A stretch of DNA of 53,149 nt from Butyrivibrio sp. Its GTDB lineage: Bacteria; Bacillota; Clostridia; Lachnospirales; Lachnospiraceae. The translations under genes and the position numbers were made by a program. Below the pieces are notes generated by a model. It saw only the letters and a program-made list of their open reading frames with translations. It made no database searches and was not told where the DNA came from. The stretch covers positions 1 through 53,149 of the forward strand of contig SVGA01000026.1 of NCBI GenBank assembly GCA_015056575.1. Reading direction: 5' to 3'. Below are positions 1 through 8,579 of this stretch, in pieces. How positions within the stretch are numbered: position 1 is the first letter of the stretch; the number at the start of each line of letters is the position of its first letter.

Positions 1-129
1 GAAGATGCAATCTCGGGTATAAACGCGGCAAATGCAGCGGGGTTTCACAGTGTCGGAATAGGCCCTGCCGCGGAGTGTGACGAAGCAGAGTTTAAAATAA
101 GTTTTTTTTCCGAAATACTGGATATTTAG
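1..129 (+). CDS. pgmB: beta-phosphoglucomutase, C-terminal fragment (cut by window edge)
   Basis: An open frame enters from the left edge and stops at a TAG at 127-129. Its first residues, EDAISGINAANAAGFHSVGIG, match the conserved late motif of HAD-superfamily sugar phosphatases and mutases (EDA..GI.AA..AG), the part that carries the Mg-binding acidic residue. The form EDA-GINAA followed by HSVGIG is typical of beta-phosphoglucomutase, which converts beta-glucose 1-phosphate to glucose 6-phosphate during maltose or trehalose breakdown. Only about 42 residues are visible, so another HAD phosphatase is possible. About 77 bases separate it from the next gene. Confidence 0.7.
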   Translation, partial: EDAISGINAANAAGFHSVGIGPAAECDEAEFKISFFSEILDI

Positions 130-206
130 TTTCAAAAATGTGTCTTTCTTCGTATAAATGGATATATACTTTAATTGTGGCAACTTGCAACAGATAGGAG
201 TGTTAT

Positions 207-3200
207 ATGAAGAAGACCAGAAAGAAAGTAATCCAGGAAATCAATACTCAGAAGAAAATGAGCGAAATTGAAGATGCCTATGAGGTTGAGGAATACTTAA
301 ACAGCAGCTTCTATTTTGATGAACACAATATGATGGAAGACTCCTATGGGCGGGATAGCGATGCCGACAGCCAAAGGAAGCTTTCAAAAAAGCGGAAGGA
401 TATAGATAAAGCCATGCCGGCAGCCTATACTGCCAGGGATCTGAATAAGCTTCTTTCAAGACAGGACAGGACAGTGTCGGATCTTAAAATCGAAAGGAAT
501 CGCAAAGCACGGGAACTTGGCGATCTTGATGATACACAGGCTGAGATAGATGAGATCAACAAGGTTCTTGATATGTTTGCCAATAACGAGGAGATCAAAG
601 AAGTAGCCGTATTCAGCTACGAGACCGATCAAGAACGGCAGGAGGCTATAAAGGGCCTTAATTACAAGAAGACAAGAGACCTTACCCAGCTTCTTATCAA
701 TGAACATTCCAAGAAAGATTCTCCTGAGATGGCTGCACTTAAACTTGAGGTGCTGAGACTGACTTATTACCTTGAGGCTATCAAGGATATGGAAGTTACA
801 AGGCAGGCCATTGACGAACTGAGGGTATATTATGCGGTTGCCATCAAGTATTGCGAGGAATATCTTTCAACCAAGAAGCACAATAAGCGCTATGAAAGAG
901 TTCTGGAGGTATGGAAGGGGCTCTCTTTTGAAAACGACAATCTGTCATTGATAAAGGATCTTGATTTCAGTAAAAGGAAAGACTACACCATGGGAGAACT
1001 GCTTGGCATGTCCATGGCAAGATCTCAGGATGTAAAACGAACTTCCAAGGTTAGACCGACGGAAACCTTAAAGGCAGATGAATGCAGTGAAGCTGTGAGA
1101 AATGCTTTAAGACTGTTCGGAGCGGATTACAGCCTTCACAGCGACTATGCATCCGTCGGAAACAAGGCCGGGGACATACAAAAGCTTGTTAACAGAAACC
1201 TTGATCTGATGAAGGATCTGGGCAAGTTTAAGCCCGGAGAGGTGCAGGTCCTTGACGTAAATATCATGGGCAAGAAAGTAAGGATTCTCCAGACAGCTGA
1301 GAATGAGCTTTTTGCTATAGAAAATAATAAGAAGATTGCCCTTAACAACACTGCCATGGGTCTATATCATCAGCTTACCAATGATGTAATGCGGCGCCCG
1401 GAATTCTACGGCAGGGATGCGGTAAAGGATCTCCTTGTAAGATATTCAAAGATCGAAAATATCACCAAGGGCGAATATACCCATATCAGAGACAACGTTG
1501 CAGAGTATCTTGCAAAATGTCTGAACATGAAAAAGGACGATTTTAATAACGTTCGAAGAACAGCTATGGTGAATTATGCCCTGGATCTTGTGAATGGCAA
1601 AAAGACCGCCAGGCAGATAAAGAACATCCTTCAAACAGCCAAGAAGGATGAGGACCTTATAAACGGTATCGTGCTTACGGAACTTATGGAATTGGATGCA
1701 GCCCGTGGAAAGGAACTGGAAGACCACGTGTCCATGTACAAGGTTCAGGCAGATGCGGACGAAAATGACTGGAGCGAAGAGGAGAAGGCTGTCAAGAACC
1801 TGATGGCTGAGCTTATCTTTACCAGTGATACTCTTATTATGGACAAAAATGCAGATGATCCCGGGGAGTTTATAAGGACGGTCCTTCTCTCTAATATGAA
1901 GGCGCTAAGGCTCCTTGTTGAGGACGACAAAGATGAGGATCACGACCTTATAACTACCATAATGAAAAAGATGTCCCTGGACCGGGTTTCCGGCGATAAA
2001 AATGACAATTTTGCCAAGGTCATAGGAAAGAGTCTCAGGGATATGGTCGGCTTTTTGAAATCCAAAGGTGCCATAGACATAGAGAAGCTTATTCTCGATA
2101 AAAACAACCCGGAGGTAAATGATCAGCTTAAGAAATCTCACAATACCATGGAGAGCGGCATCAGGAATTCTGCCGCGATCATGCAGGACAATGTAAATAA
2201 GATCGTGGATTCCATGTTCCCTGAAACGGAGCAGGATCCCTTTGAGGAAGAGACTCTTAGCAGCATCATGAAGAATTCCACCAGAACCAACGCAGGTCAG
2301 GGACTGTTCATAAAGACAGTACTTAAGAACTATTTTGCCAAAATGAAGACTGTGGATCAGCGGGCAATGCTGTCTTCCGCACTTCGCTCCTGCAAAAAGG
2401 TTGAAATAGAAAAGCTGTCCGATGAAAAGCTCTTTGATGAGATCAGCAAAAAGAAACTATCTAAGTACAAGGTCCTTTTGGATAAAAAATTTGATGATCT
2501 CACAGCGGATGACCTGGCTTTGGTAAAAAAATACGGTAAGGAGAGGGAAGAACTGCAGATACAATCCAATTACTTTGCCGGACTTATCAGAGGCGCGGGA
2601 CCTCTTCTGCATAAAATGCTTCAGGGACTTCCGGAGGATAGTCTTCCGGAAGCTGTTCGCCTTGCATTAAGAGATGTAAAGTCAAAGCTTCCTTCCATTC
2701 CGGAGAGAGTAATAAAAACACAGATGAACACCATGATAGAGGCTTCAGGTGGAAGGGTCACCAGGATAGAAGTGATCAAAAACCTTGGTGCCGCTTCCGT
2801 GGGACAGACGTTTCTTTGTAAGATATTCGGCCCCGACATGCCGGAGGGTAAGCGGGTGGTCATCAAGCTCCTTCGCCCCGACTGCCAAAACCGCATGAAA
2901 CGTGAAGAGAAGGTTATGCTTGATTGTGCAGGCAAAGTAAGCAAGGGTATGTACGAGACCTATATGGGACAGCTTTCAAATTACTATATGGAGCTGGATC
3001 TTTCCCAGGAGGCCAAGAATATTGAAGAAGGCAGGGTCTACAACAAAGGATACGGAGATGTCACCTCCGAGGAAGTTGACAGGACCATTGCCCCTACCGC
3101 CAATTATCTTATGATCAAGGAAGCTCCGGGCAAGACTTTGGATGATATCCTGCTGGATTCCGTTAAGACAAGAAAGCAGGTTCATGATGAAATTCATGAC

Positions 3201-5075
3201 AAGTACTTGGACAAATACGGTAATACGGTTGTGAGCGAGGGAGCCATAACTCTTTCGCAGGAGAATATCGAAAAGACAAGGCAGGCCAGGACCAAGCTCA
3301 TAAATCTTGCAAACGATCTTATTGCAAAGCGTGATATCATGGCCCACATTACCAAGAAATGGCTCGAGGAAGCTCTTTTCGGATCAGGCTATTATCATGC
3401 GGATCTGCATGCGGGAAATATTCTCCTTAGCGATACAAAGGGAACTCTTATAGATTACGGAAATGCCGTAAAGTTTACGGACGCCCAGAAGGTATCCATT
3501 ACCAGAATGATGACGGCAGCCGCTGCAAGTAATGTGAATATGTTCTTTGAAGAATTCAACAATCTTCTTGATAATGATGATGAGTCTTTTAACGCGTTCT
3601 ACGATGATGCCAAGAAGGCACAGGTAAAACAGGCTTTTGAAGAAATCCTGGAAATGGGAGAAAATGAGGAGGCAGGGGAGCGAATAGCTGCTGCACTTAT
3701 AAAGGCATCGGAACTGGGGGTAAAGCTGCCGGCTTCCATCTACAATTTCTCTCAGGGACAACTGCGACTTCAGAAATCCATAGATGATATAAACAGTCAG
3801 ATCAAGGCTATAGGAAACGATCTGGACGATATTGAAAATCATCTGAGGAACAATACCAATAAGGCTCTCGGACTTAGTTTTGTCATAGACAAGGCGTATC
3901 TTGCCAGCAGAAACAGAAAAGGATTTGCTGCCAGCATCAAGCAGCAGTATGACAGCCTTATGGGAATCGACAAGGAAGAATTCACAAAGGCGCTTTTGGA
4001 CAATACCAAAAAGGCAGGCAAATTATCCAAGGGTATTGCACCTGTTGACAAGCGGGCTGATTTTGACAAAAACATTCTCGGGGAACTGACGAATTTTGAG
4101 GCCCAGATCAAAAGATGCTATGACAAAGGGCAAATACCTGATTTTAAGTCCTACAGAGTCATGTGGACAACCTTCAGGGACGGATGGAAAGAAAAGTTCA
4201 AGGCAGTTGATAGTGATGCGTCTCTTTCCGAGGAACAAAAAAAAGAAAAGAGAAAATCTATTCAAAATGACCTTAATCAGGAGGCAACGGTATTTTTTGT
4301 TAAACTGCTTCCGGATATAGCTGACAAGAATATAGTCACTGATCTTGGTATCAGTAATCTGATCGCTGTGTTACTTCCCGGTGTACAGACTCTTGACGAT
4401 GACACCATAGAGCGTATTTTGTTCATCTATGAGGAAATGATACCTCTGGGCATTATGCTGGACCGTAAGATAAAGGAACTGCGTAATCTTCAGGATAATA
4501 AGGGATTGACCGATGATAAGAAGGCCACTCTTACCGAAGAAATATACAATCTCTATGCAAAGTATACGCAGACCAAAAGTAAGAACAATCCCATCACATC
4601 AGCGTTCCTTACCGAATTGCAGAAGGTGGCATACTTTGATGATGTTCTCAAGAATATGGATATGATGCTCAAGGAGACCACAAAGACTACCGTGAAGAGG
4701 GATGGCCGTGACGTTGAGATCACTTACGGTGAATTGTTTAAGCAAAAGCTTGATGAGTACTATGCTATAGCAAGTAAGTATACAAAGGATAGTAAAGAAA
4801 TATGGAAGATGGATAATCTTTCGGAGGAAGACAATAAAAAGATCAAATCCCTAAGAAAAGAACTCGGCGATATACATTTAAGTATCACCAAGATCCAGAT
4901 CCAAAGATTCTACAAAGGCCGCTACGAAAGTGATATCGACATCAAGAGCATTGATTTCACTGATGTAATGAAAGAGCTTATTAAAGATAACATGGGCAAG
5001 TTTACCAGTAACGTCGGAATGATGAATCTTTTTGCCATGGGCGGCAAGGCACTGATGAAATTCGTAACCGGCTGA
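207..5075 (+). CDS. giant protein with central ABC1/ADCK/UbiB atypical kinase domain
   Basis: A 1622-residue soluble protein with no signal peptide or clear membrane segment; AGGAG lies 6 bases before the ATG. Only the middle is recognisable. K803-M-L-Q806 sits where UbiB proteins have KxGQ, with Leu replacing Gly. NLGAASVGQ (859-867) matches the family's Ala-rich AAASxGQ loop. K887 in VVIKLLRP is the ATP-binding lysine, HADLHAGN (1064-1071) the catalytic loop, and D1083-Y-G replaces the usual DFG metal site. So the key kinase-like residues are present apart from the KxGQ glycine. UbiB/ADCK proteins usually have about 450-550 residues and often serve quinone or lipid biology. Here about 790 residues precede the domain and about 480 follow; both flanks look helical, rich in Lys, Asp and Glu, and I recognise no family in them. 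Three GNAT-like genes follow closely. The substrate is unknown. Confidence 0.8.
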   Translation: MKKTRKKVIQEINTQKKMSEIEDAYEVEEYLNSSFYFDEHNMMEDSYGRDSDADSQRKLSKKRKDIDKAMPAAYTARDLNKLLSRQDRTVSDLKIERNRKARELGDLDDTQAEIDEINKVLDMFANNEEIKEVAVFSYETDQERQEAIKGLNYKKTRDLTQLLINEHSKKDSPEMAALKLEVLRLTYYLEAIKDMEVTRQAIDELRVYYAVAIKYCEEYLSTKKHNKRYERVLEVWKGLSFENDNLSLIKDLDFSKRKDYTMGELLGMSMARSQDVKRTSKVRPTETLKADECSEAVRNALRLFGADYSLHSDYASVGNKAGDIQKLVNRNLDLMKDLGKFKPGEVQVLDVNIMGKKVRILQTAENELFAIENNKKIALNNTAMGLYHQLTNDVMRRPEFYGRDAVKDLLVRYSKIENITKGEYTHIRDNVAEYLAKCLNMKKDDFNNVRRTAMVNYALDLVNGKKTARQIKNILQTAKKDEDLINGIVLTELMELDAARGKELEDHVSMYKVQADADENDWSEEEKAVKNLMAELIFTSDTLIMDKNADDPGEFIRTVLLSNMKALRLLVEDDKDEDHDLITTIMKKMSLDRVSGDKNDNFAKVIGKSLRDMVGFLKSKGAIDIEKLILDKNNPEVNDQLKKSHNTMESGIRNSAAIMQDNVNKIVDSMFPETEQDPFEEETLSSIMKNSTRTNAGQGLFIKTVLKNYFAKMKTVDQRAMLSSALRSCKKVEIEKLSDEKLFDEISKKKLSKYKVLLDKKFDDLTADDLALVKKYGKEREELQIQSNYFAGLIRGAGPLLHKMLQGLPEDSLPEAVRLALRDVKSKLPSIPERVIKTQMNTMIEASGGRVTRIEVIKNLGAASVGQTFLCKIFGPDMPEGKRVVIKLLRPDCQNRMKREEKVMLDCAGKVSKGMYETYMGQLSNYYMELDLSQEAKNIEEGRVYNKGYGDVTSEEVDRTIAPTANYLMIKEAPGKTLDDILLDSVKTRKQVHDEIHDKYLDKYGNTVVSEGAITLSQENIEKTRQARTKLINLANDLIAKRDIMAHITKKWLEEALFGSGYYHADLHAGNILLSDTKGTLIDYGNAVKFTDAQKVSITRMMTAAAASNVNMFFEEFNNLLDNDDESFNAFYDDAKKAQVKQAFEEILEMGENEEAGERIAAALIKASELGVKLPASIYNFSQGQLRLQKSIDDINSQIKAIGNDLDDIENHLRNNTNKALGLSFVIDKAYLASRNRKGFAASIKQQYDSLMGIDKEEFTKALLDNTKKAGKLSKGIAPVDKRADFDKNILGELTNFEAQIKRCYDKGQIPDFKSYRVMWTTFRDGWKEKFKAVDSDASLSEEQKKEKRKSIQNDLNQEATVFFVKLLPDIADKNIVTDLGISNLIAVLLPGVQTLDDDTIERILFIYEEMIPLGIMLDRKIKELRNLQDNKGLTDDKKATLTEEIYNLYAKYTQTKSKNNPITSAFLTELQKVAYFDDVLKNMDMMLKETTKTTVKRDGRDVEITYGELFKQKLDEYYAIASKYTKDSKEIWKMDNLSEEDNKKIKSLRKELGDIHLSITKIQIQRFYKGRYESDIDIKSIDFTDVMKELIKDNMGKFTSNVGMMNLFAMGGKALMKFVTG

Positions 5076-5108
5076 TGTTACGGCACATTGTAAGTGAGGA
5101 CTTCAGGA

Positions 5109-5564
5109 ATGACAAGAATATATTCAATACGGCAGGCACCGTTGGAAGGAACATTTACGGGTATTCCGGATTTTGTATTTAAGAACATCAAACAGGAGGG
5201 GTATTATACCCTCCTTAGCGTAGAAAACCGGGATGGCGGGGAAGATGAGTTTGTGGGAATTGCCCAGTTTTATGTGGGGATCACCCCCGGGGGTCTGTAC
5301 TACGCCGAGCTTGTTTATATTTACGTGGCGCAGGAAAAAAGGCATAATGAAGAAGGCCTTCGGCTTATAAGAGAGATCACCCGGATACTCAAATCCCAGG
5401 ATGTGGATGTTATTTTGACGGATATTCCCTATAATGAGGAAGGGGAGATAATCTCAGACCTTGAGGAAAAAACGATAGTTCTTTTCTTCAGGGAATGCGG
5501 TTTCGCTCCGGCAAGAGACGATACAAATGAACGGCCAAGGCTTGTAAAACTGACCGGGAGATAG
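5109..5564 (+). CDS. GNAT-like acetyltransferase-family protein (small)
   Basis: A protein of 151 residues. I chose ATG 5109 because AGGA lies 8 bases upstream; a GTG at 5094 would add five residues. Its layout suits a GNAT fold: a central strand pair ending in the YYAELVYIYVAQEKRH segment, where acetyl-CoA-binding motif A usually starts, then a helix (EEGLRLIREITRIL) and a late FFRECGF segment like the GNAT 'yek.GF' ending. The classic Q/RxxGxG/A loop is not clear (RHNEEG), so cofactor binding is uncertain. It starts 33 bases after the giant UbiB-domain gene and ends 8 bases before the next GNAT gene, so the group is probably one transcript. The substrate cannot be inferred. Confidence 0.55.
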   Translation: MTRIYSIRQAPLEGTFTGIPDFVFKNIKQEGYYTLLSVENRDGGEDEFVGIAQFYVGITPGGLYYAELVYIYVAQEKRHNEEGLRLIREITRILKSQDVDVILTDIPYNEEGEIISDLEEKTIVLFFRECGFAPARDDTNERPRLVKLTGR

Positions 5565-5572
5565 AAGAACCT

Positions 5573-6529
5573 ATGCAGGTGTTCATAACCGTAAACAGCG
5601 ATAGGATATTAAGGATCACCGACAAAGAGGGGGCGTTCCTTACCTTTGAAATTTCAAAGGATGAGGCTCGTATCCTCTCTGTTTTGGTACCCGAAAGCAG
5701 AAGAAGGAAGGGTATCGGAAAAACGCTTCTTGCTGCATCCGAGAAACTTCTTTTGACTAAGGGGATAAACAAAATATATGCCGATTTCACCGATCATGCC
5801 GAAGGAGTGAAGGAGCTGCTTGCAGATGTGGGATATACTATGGAAATGTCTACGGATATCCTGGCTGTTCCCATGGGAGTGGCGCTCTATTCACCAAAGG
5901 TGAAAAAGGCCCTTGCGACCGGTCAAAGGGCGGTAACGTGTCTTTCGCTTTCGGATCTTACTGTTACCCGGATGAGGAAGGTGTTCGACTTTTTGGCTGA
6001 TGTGGGAGCAGACGTTACGGGCTATGACATGGCTCACTGCAACAATCGCATAAGTACGGCGGTTTTTGATTCGGAAGGAAAACCCATCTCTGTAGTGTTG
6101 TGTACGGATATGGAAAGGGACCTGAATGTGGACTTTCTTATTTCAAGATATTCTAAGGATCCTTCCTATATCCTGTTTGCCATGCTTGGCATGATAGAGG
6201 CCGCAAAGATGGAAGGCGGGGAAGAACGCTATAACAGACTCACCATGACAGCCTATAACAGTAATGTCATAGCTCTTTTAAAGAGCACTCTTTCCGATGA
6301 AAGTAATATTGAAACAATCTCAAGGTGTATGTGCTTCTCAAAGGACATTTCAACTGGTGATGTCGAAATGCCTGATATTGAATATAAGAAGGATGAAGAT
6401 GACTACCAGGAATCTGTCTGGGAGAGGGAAGTCTTCGATATTCCTTTTCAGAAAAATGTACTTTGGAAATCAAAGTGGCAAAGAGACAGGGACAACAAGG
6501 AAATAAGAGGGGCAAAGGGCCAGGAATAA
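5573..6529 (+). CDS. GNAT acetyltransferase with probable second GNAT-like half
   Basis: A protein of 318 residues. The first half has a clear acetyl-CoA-binding motif A: ILSVLVPESRRRKGIGKTLL, with RRKGIG at residues 44-49, followed by a helix and a short strand (KIYADF). It therefore probably binds acetyl-CoA. The second half (about 120-260) has the length of another GNAT-like domain but lacks a clean RxxGxG loop, as in tandem GNAT proteins where one copy is degenerate. The last 18 or so residues are charged and lie in a 34-base direct repeat that continues into the leader of the next gene. A GGGAG sits about 11 bases upstream of the ATG. It is the third gene of the probable UbiB-domain/GNAT operon. 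Confidence 0.7.
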   Translation: MQVFITVNSDRILRITDKEGAFLTFEISKDEARILSVLVPESRRRKGIGKTLLAASEKLLLTKGINKIYADFTDHAEGVKELLADVGYTMEMSTDILAVPMGVALYSPKVKKALATGQRAVTCLSLSDLTVTRMRKVFDFLADVGADVTGYDMAHCNNRISTAVFDSEGKPISVVLCTDMERDLNVDFLISRYSKDPSYILFAMLGMIEAAKMEGGEERYNRLTMTAYNSNVIALLKSTLSDESNIETISRCMCFSKDISTGDVEMPDIEYKKDEDDYQESVWEREVFDIPFQKNVLWKSKWQRDRDNKEIRGAKGQE

Positions 6530-6566
6530 CAAGGAAATTTAAGCGGCAAAGATGCAGGGACAGTAA
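6477..6566 (+). repeat. three 34-base direct repeats spanning the end of one gene and the leader of the next
   Basis: GGCAAAG starts at 6477, 6511 and 6545, an exact 34-base period, and the flanking bases are also related (AGGGACA or CCAGGAA, then ACAAGGAAAT). Copies 1 and 2 cover the last codons and stop of the upstream GNAT gene. Copy 3 supplies the AGGGACA ribosome binding site of the GNAT gene at 6567. This looks like a local slippage duplication that moved the stop and leader sequence. Confidence 0.7.
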
Positions 6567-7085
6567 ATGAGGGAGATTATTTTAAAGACTGAACGGTGCT
6601 ATGTCAGAGAACTTGAGGAAGGCGATGTGGCAGCGGAGGCTGAGCTTTTTAAAAACTCACATATGACGGACTATATCGACCCGCCCGAAGCCTATGAGGA
6701 AGAGGTGCTCCTTTGCAGGGAGTACGCTGAGAAGATCTACGACAGGTACGGCTTTGGAATGTGGGGTATATTTGACAAAGAGACTGATGCATTGATCGGT
6801 GAAGCGGGTCTTGAGCCCCGCTTTGATGTTGACAGGGATGAGTACCCCTACGACTGGATGTTTGAGGATGACTGCGCCGAGATTGGATTTATGATCGCGG
6901 AAGATCTTTGGGGACAGGGACTTTGTACAGAAGTTTGCAGCGGCATTCTTGACTATTGCCGGGAACATTTCGGAATCCGCCGGGTTTTTGCCTGGGTGGA
7001 GGAGGAGAATGTGGCCTCGGTGAGGGTTCTGGAGAAGCTTGGATTTGTAAGGGATGAGATGGGGATTTATGTCAGGGGGTTATAA
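6567..7085 (+). CDS. GNAT N-acetyltransferase, RimJ/RimL-type
   Basis: A protein of 172 residues, normal for the RimJ/RimL-like Acetyltransf_3 family that transfers acetyl from acetyl-CoA to amines, including protein N-termini, amino acids and drugs. Residues 108-130 carry the family signature: a GFMIAEDLWGQGLCTE strand and loop (WGQGLC at 115-120), then a helix. The ending ENVASVRVLEKLGFVRD is the usual 'N.aS..vlEKlGF' motif. A GGGACA ribosome site lies about 7 bases before the ATG. It is the last gene of the group that begins with the giant UbiB-domain protein; after it comes a 717-base gene-free region. The substrate is unknown. Confidence 0.85.
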   Translation: MREIILKTERCYVRELEEGDVAAEAELFKNSHMTDYIDPPEAYEEEVLLCREYAEKIYDRYGFGMWGIFDKETDALIGEAGLEPRFDVDRDEYPYDWMFEDDCAEIGFMIAEDLWGQGLCTEVCSGILDYCREHFGIRRVFAWVEEENVASVRVLEKLGFVRDEMGIYVRGL

Positions 7086-7330
7086 GGTGATATAAAGGGT
7101 CATGAGGTGATATGAGCGGTTATAAGTATCTATAGGTATTTATAATGTAAGTTGTTATAAGTAGCCATAGGTAGATATCAATAGTCATAAGTAGTTATAA
7201 AGTAGTTATGAGTGATTATAAGTAGTTATAGGTATTTATAATGTAAGTTGTTATAAGTAGCCATAGGTAGATATATAAGTTGTTATAGGTAGTCATGGGT
7301 AGTTATATATGTTGTTACAGGCAGTTGTAT
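7086..7330 (+). repeat. AT-rich degenerate short tandem repeat with an exact 48-base direct repeat
   Basis: The stretch is made of variants of a 10-13-base unit, roughly GTAGTTATAA or GTWRYYATAGGT, present on the order of 20 times. A 48-base segment at 7131-7178 recurs exactly at 7227-7274, offset by 96 bases. No reading frame stays open across it on either strand. It begins directly after the stop codon of the GNAT gene at 6567. Confidence 0.8.
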
Positions 7331-7380
7331 TGATATAGTGGATGTGCGGTCCCGCTCTTACCCGGGAGTGTATGCCTTTT

Positions 7381-7416
7381 GCGAAAGTCCCTTTACCGGG
7401 ACTTTCGCTTATTTTT
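7381..7416 (+). terminator. probable rho-independent terminator
   Basis: GCGAAAGTCCC (7381-7391) pairs perfectly with GGGACTTTCGC (7398-7408) around a 6-base loop, and TTATTTTT follows. It probably ends the transcript of the UbiB-domain/GNAT genes, although it lies about 300 bases beyond the last stop codon, after the AT-rich repeat. Confidence 0.7.
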
Positions 7417-7593
7417 GAGGTAATGGATATAATAAGCGAAGATAAAACGTGTTTTTCGCATATATTTGCAATAATGCTAAATATAAGCGATGAAAAAGGA
7501 AGATATGCTCGCTGATATTTTGAGTTACTTTAAATATGTGCGAAAATAGCCTCTATTTTTCGCTGATTTCAAGGGATATGTCTGAAATCAGCG
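7417..7593 (+). repeat. string of short inverted repeats ending in GCGA/TCGC
   Basis: Several adjacent fold-backs share GCGA...TCGC ends. An imperfect one runs from GCGAAG to TTTTTCGC (about 7436-7460). AGCGA (about 7487) pairs with TCGCT (about 7510). GCGAAAATAG (7540-7549) pairs with CTATTTTTCGC (7553-7563) with one bulge. CGCTGATTTCA (7561-7571) pairs perfectly with TGAAATCAGCG (7583-7593). No gene is visible. Confidence 0.6.
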
Positions 7594-7710
7594 AAACGCC
7601 AAAACACCAATAGTAAGGTCACGAATACCGGCGAAACGCCAAAACGCCAATAGTAAGATCACGAATACCGGCGAAATGCCAAAACACCAATAGTGAGATC
7701 ACGAATACCG
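7591..7710 (+). repeat. three tandem copies of a 40-base unit
   Basis: Copies start at 7591, 7631 and 7671 with an exact 40-base period and differ at only a few positions. Each starts GCGAAAYGCC and ends CACGAATACCG. A further partial piece (CCAAAACGCC) follows to about 7720. There are no spacers between copies. The unit starts with the same GCGAAA word as the hairpins just upstream. Confidence 0.85.
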
Positions 7711-7802
7711 CCAAAACGCCGGGCGAATATCATATTTCTTTTCCCAATAACCAGAGAATGTGCTACTCTGTTAAGTAACTACATTGTTCGGGGGAAACAT
7801 CA

Positions 7803-8579
7803 TTGAATCGCAGTATTGTGGGGAAAGCATTCTACAAATCAGTTCCTGTGATGGCAGGTTACATAGTGCTGGGCATCGGCTTCGGGATTCTTATCCGAAG
7901 CGCCGGATACGGAGTATTATGGGCTTTTGCCATGAGTGTCTTGATCTATGCCGGCTCCATGCAGTATGTGGGAGTGGGACTTATCACCGGTGGAGCCTCG
8001 ATCATCACCACAGCCATAACAACACTGATGGTAAACGCAAGGCATCTTTTTTACAGCATTTCCATGATAGACCGATATAAGGATTCAGGGAAGTTCAAGC
8101 CCTATCTTATCTTTGCGCTGACGGATGAAACCTATTCTCTTTTGTGCGACGGCAGATATCCGGAAGGGGAAGATCCGCAGCTGTACAGGTTCCTGGTGTC
8201 TTTATTTGACCAGATTTACTGGGTTACAGGAAGCGTCATAGGTAGCCTTCTTGGGGCAGTCATCACCTTTTCAACAGAGGGGATTGAATTCTCAATGACT
8301 GCGCTGTTCATCGCTTCTTTTGTGCAGCAGTGGATAGATAACAAGGATCACATTCCCGCTATAACGGGACTCGCTGGAACCTTTGTATGCCTTTTGATAT
8401 TTGGACCCGGAAACTTCCTTATTCCATCCATGCTTCTTATCACATTTCTTCTGACGATTAATAGGAAACATAAAGAATCACAAGACCAGAACGGATCCGG
8501 TGAACAGGCAACTCTCGGTAAAAAGAACAAATCCGATGAACAGGGAAAAACGGTGGAGCAAAAGGAGGCAAACGGATGA
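7803..8579 (+). CDS. azlC: AzlC family branched-chain amino acid exporter, large subunit
   Basis: A protein of 258 residues starting at TTG 7803, supported by GGGGG about 8 bases upstream. With AzlD it forms a membrane exporter for branched-chain amino acids and analogues. The family signature is present near the N-terminus: AFYKSVPVMAGYIVLGIGFGIL, then the YAGSMQYVGVGLI segment and NARHLFYSISMIDRYK. About six hydrophobic segments cover residues 12-220. The last 35 residues are a hydrophilic Lys/Glu/Gln tail that typical AzlC proteins lack. The stop overlaps the azlD start by 4 bases (ATGA), so the two are translationally coupled. Confidence 0.92.
   Translation: MNRSIVGKAFYKSVPVMAGYIVLGIGFGILIRSAGYGVLWAFAMSVLIYAGSMQYVGVGLITGGASIITTAITTLMVNARHLFYSISMIDRYKDSGKFKPYLIFALTDETYSLLCDGRYPEGEDPQLYRFLVSLFDQIYWVTGSVIGSLLGAVITFSTEGIEFSMTALFIASFVQQWIDNKDHIPAITGLAGTFVCLLIFGPGNFLIPSMLLITFLLTINRKHKESQDQNGSGEQATLGKKNKSDEQGKTVEQKEANG

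Noticed and set aside
7591..7710. Three 40-base repeats as a small CRISPR array
   Set aside because: The copies are directly adjacent with no spacers, and no cas genes are nearby.
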